Origin: an uncultured Lachnospiraceae bacterium
Lineage (GTDB): Bacteria; Bacillota; Clostridia; Lachnospirales; Lachnospiraceae
Direction: 5' to 3'
Assembly (NCBI GenBank): GCA_902783445.1
Contig: CACZQX010000211.1
Span: forward strand, 1-10,212
DNA: 10,212 nt
Under the pieces are notes generated by a model, which saw nothing but the letters and a program-made list of their open reading frames with translations, had not been told where the DNA came from and made no database searches. Shown here piece by piece: positions 7,340 to 10,212 of this stretch. Within the stretch, counting starts at the first letter, position 1, and every line of letters begins with the position of its first letter. The translations under genes and the position numbers were made by a program.

Positions 7340-7408
7340 GTATGTATCCGACATTTTTTAGCACTATGCCGCAGACAACGAAAATACATTCACTTACGGC
7401 ATCTCCTT
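7336..7408 (-). promoter_or_regulatory. queA leader: ribosome binding site plus short overlapping frame
   Basis: Reading the minus strand, a strong AAGGAG (7408-7403) lies about 64 nt before the queA ATG at 7339, too far to serve it. Downstream of it is an 18-codon frame (ATG 7389 to TGA 7336, 17 residues) whose stop overlaps the queA ATG as ATGA. A GTG at 7393 has the better spacing (9 nt) but gives only nine residues before TAG. ATGCCG just after the AAGGAG and CGGCAT further on (+ strand 7366-7371) are inverted repeats that could mask the site. Translational coupling through a leader peptide is inferred, not shown. Confidence 0.35.
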
Positions 7409-7481
7409 TTATAAATTGTTTATATTAATAAATATTCGCTTTGTTCATTACTGTAATAAGATGTTTGAAAAGCAAATATTA

Positions 7482-7510
7482 CTTTACATTTATTTATGGG
7501 ATTTGTAAAG
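7482..7510. repeat. Inverted repeat CTTTACA / TGTAAAG, operator candidate
   Basis: CTTTACA (7482-7488) and TGTAAAG (7504-7510) are perfect 7-bp complements with a 15-nt gap, so half-sites are 22 nt apart, about two helical turns. The site lies between queA and the membrane-LuxR gene. The 10-mer that contains the right half, ATTTGTAAAG (7501-7510), recurs exactly at 9098-9107 before the surface protein gene. The shorter TTTGTAAA also occurs inside genes in this AT-rich window (1441, 1993), so chance is possible. Confidence 0.35.
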
Positions 7511-7577
7511 CGTGTATGATATAGAATACAAAAATCATAAAATAAAAGCAATTATTATTTTTAAGCCAAAGTAATTA

Positions 7578-7586
7578 TGATATAAT
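7578..7586 (+). promoter_or_regulatory. Extended -10 promoter for the membrane-LuxR gene
   Basis: TGATATAAT (7578-7586) is a perfect extended -10 element (TGn plus TATAAT), 33 nt before ATG 7620. There is no good -35 box at the expected place, where the sequence is mostly T and A, which is common for extended -10 promoters. Confidence 0.6.
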
Positions 7587-7619
7587 GCAAGTGGAGATTT
7601 AAAATTTGGGGTTTGAAGA

Positions 7620-8972
7620 ATGGAATTAAAAAACAATCTAAAATATATAGCTATTTTATCTTTAAGTTTTTTCTACAGCAGTTATATTTATCTTAATCAG
7701 TCTACGAGGATTAGAGAAGTTGCAAGCACCGACCATGCGGGACTTGTAGTGGTTGTCTTTGCCAGCTTTTCCATGGCTGCGGGAATCTTGATTTTTACAA
7801 TAATATCAAAGAAAAAGAATGTGGGTATAATCAGAAATTTTTATCTTTTATTTTTGATTGTATCCTTTATATCATATGTGCTTTCGGTATTTAATAGTAA
7901 TACATATGTTGTTGCGATTTGTCTTTGTGTATCAAGTGCATTTGCCACCGGCGGATTTGGTGTGGGATATCTGTTTAGCATAATGGCGCTTAACGTAAAC
8001 GCAAAATATTTTGGCAGAGTTTTTACAATTGGATATGCAATAGGTTCAGCTTTGGTGTTTTTGGTAAGCAGAATCAATATGGAAAGCAATTTTGGACTTT
8101 TTTCAACAATTGTTGCGGCAATAGCTTTCTTCTTTAGCGCAACTTTTGCCTATAGTTCATTTAAGTCAGGTGAGGGCGAGGCTCCGGCTTATGAAGAAAA
8201 CTTAAGAGGATTAAGTATAAAAAAATATTTTTTCTTCTTGTCAATATTGGTGTTATTTGCGGCAACTTTAACTGCACTTACCCAGGATTTTGTAGGCTTT
8301 TATTCATTTGAACAAACCAAAACATGGTTTGGGGACAGCAGAATCTATTATAGTATTGGATTGATTTTGGCAGGGCTTATATATGATATTAAAAAGGAGA
8401 TTTTTTACATATGTCTTCCGGTAAGCTTTATAGGCCAGCTTATTGCGCTTTTACTTCTTAACCAAAGTATTTCCATAGATGCGGTCAGTGCCGTATCTTA
8501 TCTCTTCATTGGATTTTTCTCATTGTTTAGAGCTGTTGGATTTATAGAAATGGGCTATAGAAATAAAAAATATTTATATCTTATAGCATGCGGCATGTTT
8601 TTTGAACGGATTGTTGAAGGCGTCGTGGGGATTGCCGAAAGGGCTATACTGTCAAATGTTTTTGTAGTTAGTATACTTGCTGCGGCTTTATTGATTGGTT
8701 TTATGTGGATATATATGTTTAATTTCCATAAAACCATTAGTAATCAAAAGAGTGAAGAAAAAGATATGCTAAAAGAGTTAAGTATAGAATATGGTTTATC
8801 CGGTCAGGAAGAAAAGGTTTTGGGATTTCTGGTGCAGGATTATACCAAAAAAGAAATAGCCGAGGAGATGGTTTTGTCGGTCAATACAATCAAGGTGCAT
8901 GTGACAAACATATATAAAAAGACAGGGTTGGGAAAAAGTGAATTAAAAGCAATATACTACAAAAAGGGCTGA
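7620..8972 (+). CDS. Multi-pass membrane protein with C-terminal LuxR-type DNA-binding domain
   Basis: The 450-residue protein has about ten to twelve hydrophobic segments from residue 8 to about 375, laid out like a major facilitator-type transporter fold, then a charged linker and a LuxR/GerE-type helix-turn-helix in the last 58 residues. The HTH is clear: LSGQEEKVLGFL, KKEIAEEMVLSVNTIKVHVTNIYKKTGLG, where the NTIKVHVTNIY helix is the recognition helix. Such one-component membrane regulators are common in Coriobacteriia and also found in clostridia; the membrane part is thought to sense a ligand while the HTH binds DNA at the membrane. The start ATG 7620 has only a weak GGGG site 8 nt upstream. 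The inferred targets are its own promoter and the adjacent surface protein gene. The ligand is unknown. Confidence 0.85.
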   Translation: MELKNNLKYIAILSLSFFYSSYIYLNQSTRIREVASTDHAGLVVVVFASFSMAAGILIFTIISKKKNVGIIRNFYLLFLIVSFISYVLSVFNSNTYVVAICLCVSSAFATGGFGVGYLFSIMALNVNAKYFGRVFTIGYAIGSALVFLVSRINMESNFGLFSTIVAAIAFFFSATFAYSSFKSGEGEAPAYEENLRGLSIKKYFFFLSILVLFAATLTALTQDFVGFYSFEQTKTWFGDSRIYYSIGLILAGLIYDIKKEIFYICLPVSFIGQLIALLLLNQSISIDAVSAVSYLFIGFFSLFRAVGFIEMGYRNKKYLYLIACGMFFERIVEGVVGIAERAILSNVFVVSILAAALLIGFMWIYMFNFHKTISNQKSEEKDMLKELSIEYGLSGQEEKVLGFLVQDYTKKEIAEEMVLSVNTIKVHVTNIYKKTGLGKSELKAIYYKKG

Positions 8973-8984
8973 TAGCCCTTTTTT
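8961..8984 (+). terminator. Rho-independent terminator overlapping the stop codon of the membrane-LuxR gene
   Basis: AAAAAGGGCT (8961-8970) pairs with AGCCCTTTTT (8974-8983) over a 3-nt loop, followed by T. The left arm encodes the last Lys-Lys-Gly codons and the first T of the TGA stop (8970-8972), so the terminator is partly inside the coding region. It separates the regulator from the surface protein gene. Confidence 0.85.
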
Positions 8985-9093
8985 AATACTCTTATTTTTG
9001 CCCGATAGATGATAGTATTTTTTTGTACTTTGGGAAGGCTTTTATGGAATGTAAATAATGACAGAAATGTTGCGAGACATTTTTGCAGGTTAG

Positions 9094-9159
9094 TTTAATT
9101 TGTAAAGGCATATGGAAGTATAAATAAAATAATCACCGGGGAAACACGGGTGAAAGGAG
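9094..9159 (+). promoter_or_regulatory. Leader of the surface protein gene: weak promoter, 5' hairpin, strong ribosome binding site
   Basis: A TATAAA (9119-9124) is the best -10 candidate, but its -35 (TTAATT, 9095-9100) is poor, which suggests activator dependence or a different start. ATTTGTAAAG at 9098-9107 overlaps this region and matches the repeat before the regulator gene. TCACC (9133-9137) and GGTGA (9149-9153) can form a 5-bp stem with an 11-nt loop directly before AAGGAG (9154-9159), which is 7 nt from ATG 9167. The rest of 8985-9093 shows nothing I can support. Confidence 0.4.
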
Positions 9160-9166
9160 TAAAATT

Positions 9167-10195
9167 ATGACACTTATTGGGAAAAGAACAATGAAAATCG
9201 CAGCAGTAATACTTGTTGCTGCAATGGTAGTATTAATGTTGCCGATGGTTGCGAAAGCAGCGACATCTTATGAGCCGGATGAGGGCTCTTTTGCAGTTAG
9301 GATAACTACAGATGGGGTAAAGACAGATGATTCGGACACGACCGGTAGCGATATAGCAGCTTTTTTTAATTTTGGAGGATTAGGAGGCACAATGTCAGCT
9401 GATGGTATTGTGGTTGATGCTACCGCTAAGACTGTATCATTTAAAAATCTTGTCGTTGAAGGACAGGAAATGTATCTTCAATCCGGAGCAGACGGATATA
9501 CTTTTATCTTTGAAGGAACCAACTCAATTCCTGCAATCAATACCGGGTTTGGTGATAGTGGTAATATAACAATCGACTTAAAGGATGACAGCTCAAAGCT
9601 TACTTTAACTAATATCGGCTACGGATGCATCATAATTGAAGCTACGGTTTATATAAATATCAATCTTGCGGATGGTGTGAATGCAACTCCGGCAGATTTT
9701 ATAACCAGAGCAGAAGCTGATTTTCAAGCTATGACTGAAGATCCTAGCTTTGATGGTTGGTATGATGGCACGGTTGTATTCTCCAAAGGTGGTTCATCTG
9801 AAGACACACCAACAACCGATTATGTAATCAACGATGGCAGCACAGACCCAATCACAGCTCAAACAGGCAAAGACCTTGTAATCAAATGCTCGGGTCCGTT
9901 AGAACATCTTTCAAAAGTTCTTATGGATGGCAATGAAGTTGCAGCAGAAAATATGTCACTTGAAAACGGTAGCACAATCCTTACATTAAAAGCTGCTTAC
10001 CTTGCAACACTTGCAGCAGGCGAGCATACTGTATCATTTGTATATGATGACGGAACAACGGTAGATGCAACATTTACACTTGCAAAAACACCTCAGACAG
10101 GCGACCCTATGGCAACATATGTACTTGTAGTGGCAATCGCAGCAGGCGTAGCGACAACAGTAGTATTTGCAAAGAAAAAATCAGCTAATGAATAA
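9167..10195 (+). CDS. Secreted, sortase-anchored surface protein with Ig-like (CBM_X2-like) domain
   Basis: The 342-residue protein begins with a signal peptide: KRTMK, a hydrophobic core (11-28) and a likely AKA cleavage site (29-31). Residues 33 to about 210 are rich in Asp, Gly and Thr, with short beta-strand-like stretches such as KTVSFKNLVV and NITIDLKDDSSKLTLTN; I do not recognise this domain. Residues 219-306 match the pattern of an Ig-like module related to CBM_X2 (GKDLVIKC, VLMDGNEV, GSTILTLKAAYLATLAAGEHTVSFVYDDG). The C-terminus has a sorting signal: TPQTGD (308-313), a membrane segment (about 316-335) and KKK (336-338). A sortase would cleave between Thr and Gly and link it to the wall; no sortase gene is in view. 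Start ATG 9167 has an AAGGAG 7 nt upstream. Its function may be adhesion or carbohydrate contact, which is inference. Confidence 0.85.
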   Translation: MTLIGKRTMKIAAVILVAAMVVLMLPMVAKAATSYEPDEGSFAVRITTDGVKTDDSDTTGSDIAAFFNFGGLGGTMSADGIVVDATAKTVSFKNLVVEGQEMYLQSGADGYTFIFEGTNSIPAINTGFGDSGNITIDLKDDSSKLTLTNIGYGCIIIEATVYININLADGVNATPADFITRAEADFQAMTEDPSFDGWYDGTVVFSKGGSSEDTPTTDYVINDGSTDPITAQTGKDLVIKCSGPLEHLSKVLMDGNEVAAENMSLENGSTILTLKAAYLATLAAGEHTVSFVYDDGTTVDATFTLAKTPQTGDPMATYVLVVAIAAGVATTVVFAKKKSANE

Positions 10196-10200
10196 TTAGC
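10184..10200 (+). repeat. Short inverted repeat over the end of the surface protein gene
   Basis: GCTAAT (10184-10189) and ATTAGC (10195-10200) pair over a 5-nt loop that holds part of the stop codon. No T-run follows within the last 12 bases of the window, so it is not called a terminator; it is weak and may be chance. Confidence 0.25.
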
Positions 10201-10212
10201 CGAAACATAAAT

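Noticed and set aside
7340..7440. preQ1 riboswitch in the queA leader
   Set aside because: The short C-rich loop and A-rich tail pseudoknot of preQ1 riboswitches are not visible.
9009..9098. 29-residue frame between the regulator terminator and the surface gene
   Set aside because: No ribosome binding site precedes its ATG and the peptide shows no hydrophobic or repeated pattern of a real small protein.
9131..9159. Possible riboswitch before the surface protein gene (GGGGAAACACGGG stretch)
   Set aside because: I could form only a 5-bp stem and found none of the conserved core of cyclic di-GMP or other riboswitches that I know; a covariance-model search would settle it.

Overview
The window looks like chromosomal DNA from a low-GC, Gram-positive anaerobe, most likely a Clostridia member close to Lachnospiraceae. 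This is inferred from AT-rich genes with strong AGGAG-type ribosome binding sites, a Dlt-type cell-envelope operon, and a surface protein with a PQTGD sorting signal like those of gut clostridia. I see no tRNA or rRNA gene, CRISPR array, insertion sequence or integrase.

Layout. (1) 1-507 is the 3' three quarters of rpe (ribulose-phosphate 3-epimerase), cut by the window edge. (2) 544-6229 is a five-gene plus-strand cluster: a DltA-like adenylating ligase, a fold-type III PLP decarboxylase-like enzyme, a small acyl/aminoacyl carrier protein, an AlgI/DltB-type MBOAT membrane acyltransferase, and a membrane-anchored SGNH-type protein in the DltD position. A promoter-like sequence at 2156-2183 sits between the ligase and the other four, with repeated GTGTGRA motifs around it. 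A symmetric hairpin at 6248-6280 ends the cluster and can serve the convergent gene too. (3) 6302-7339, minus strand, is queA (tRNA queuosine pathway), with an odd leader in which a short reading frame overlaps the likely queA start. (4) 7620-8972 is a membrane protein of about twelve segments fused to a C-terminal LuxR-type DNA-binding domain, ended by a hairpin that overlaps its stop codon. (5) 9167-10195 is a secreted protein with a signal peptide, an Ig-like (CBM_X2-like) repeat and a C-terminal cell-wall sorting signal.

How the genes fit together. The ligase would activate an amino acid and load it on Ser31 of the carrier protein. The MBOAT protein and its SGNH partner would pass it across the membrane to an envelope polymer, as the Dlt system does with D-alanine on teichoic acids. 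The extra gene is the decarboxylase. Its presence, a Cys-to-Ser change at the DltA D-Ala pocket position, and a CTTND active-site motif without the usual acidic residue suggest that the transferred group is not D-alanine and may be a decarboxylated amino acid (a GABA- or beta-alanine-like group). This is the best candidate for an undescribed system here. The membrane-LuxR regulator and the neighbouring surface protein may form a second, separate sensor/output pair.
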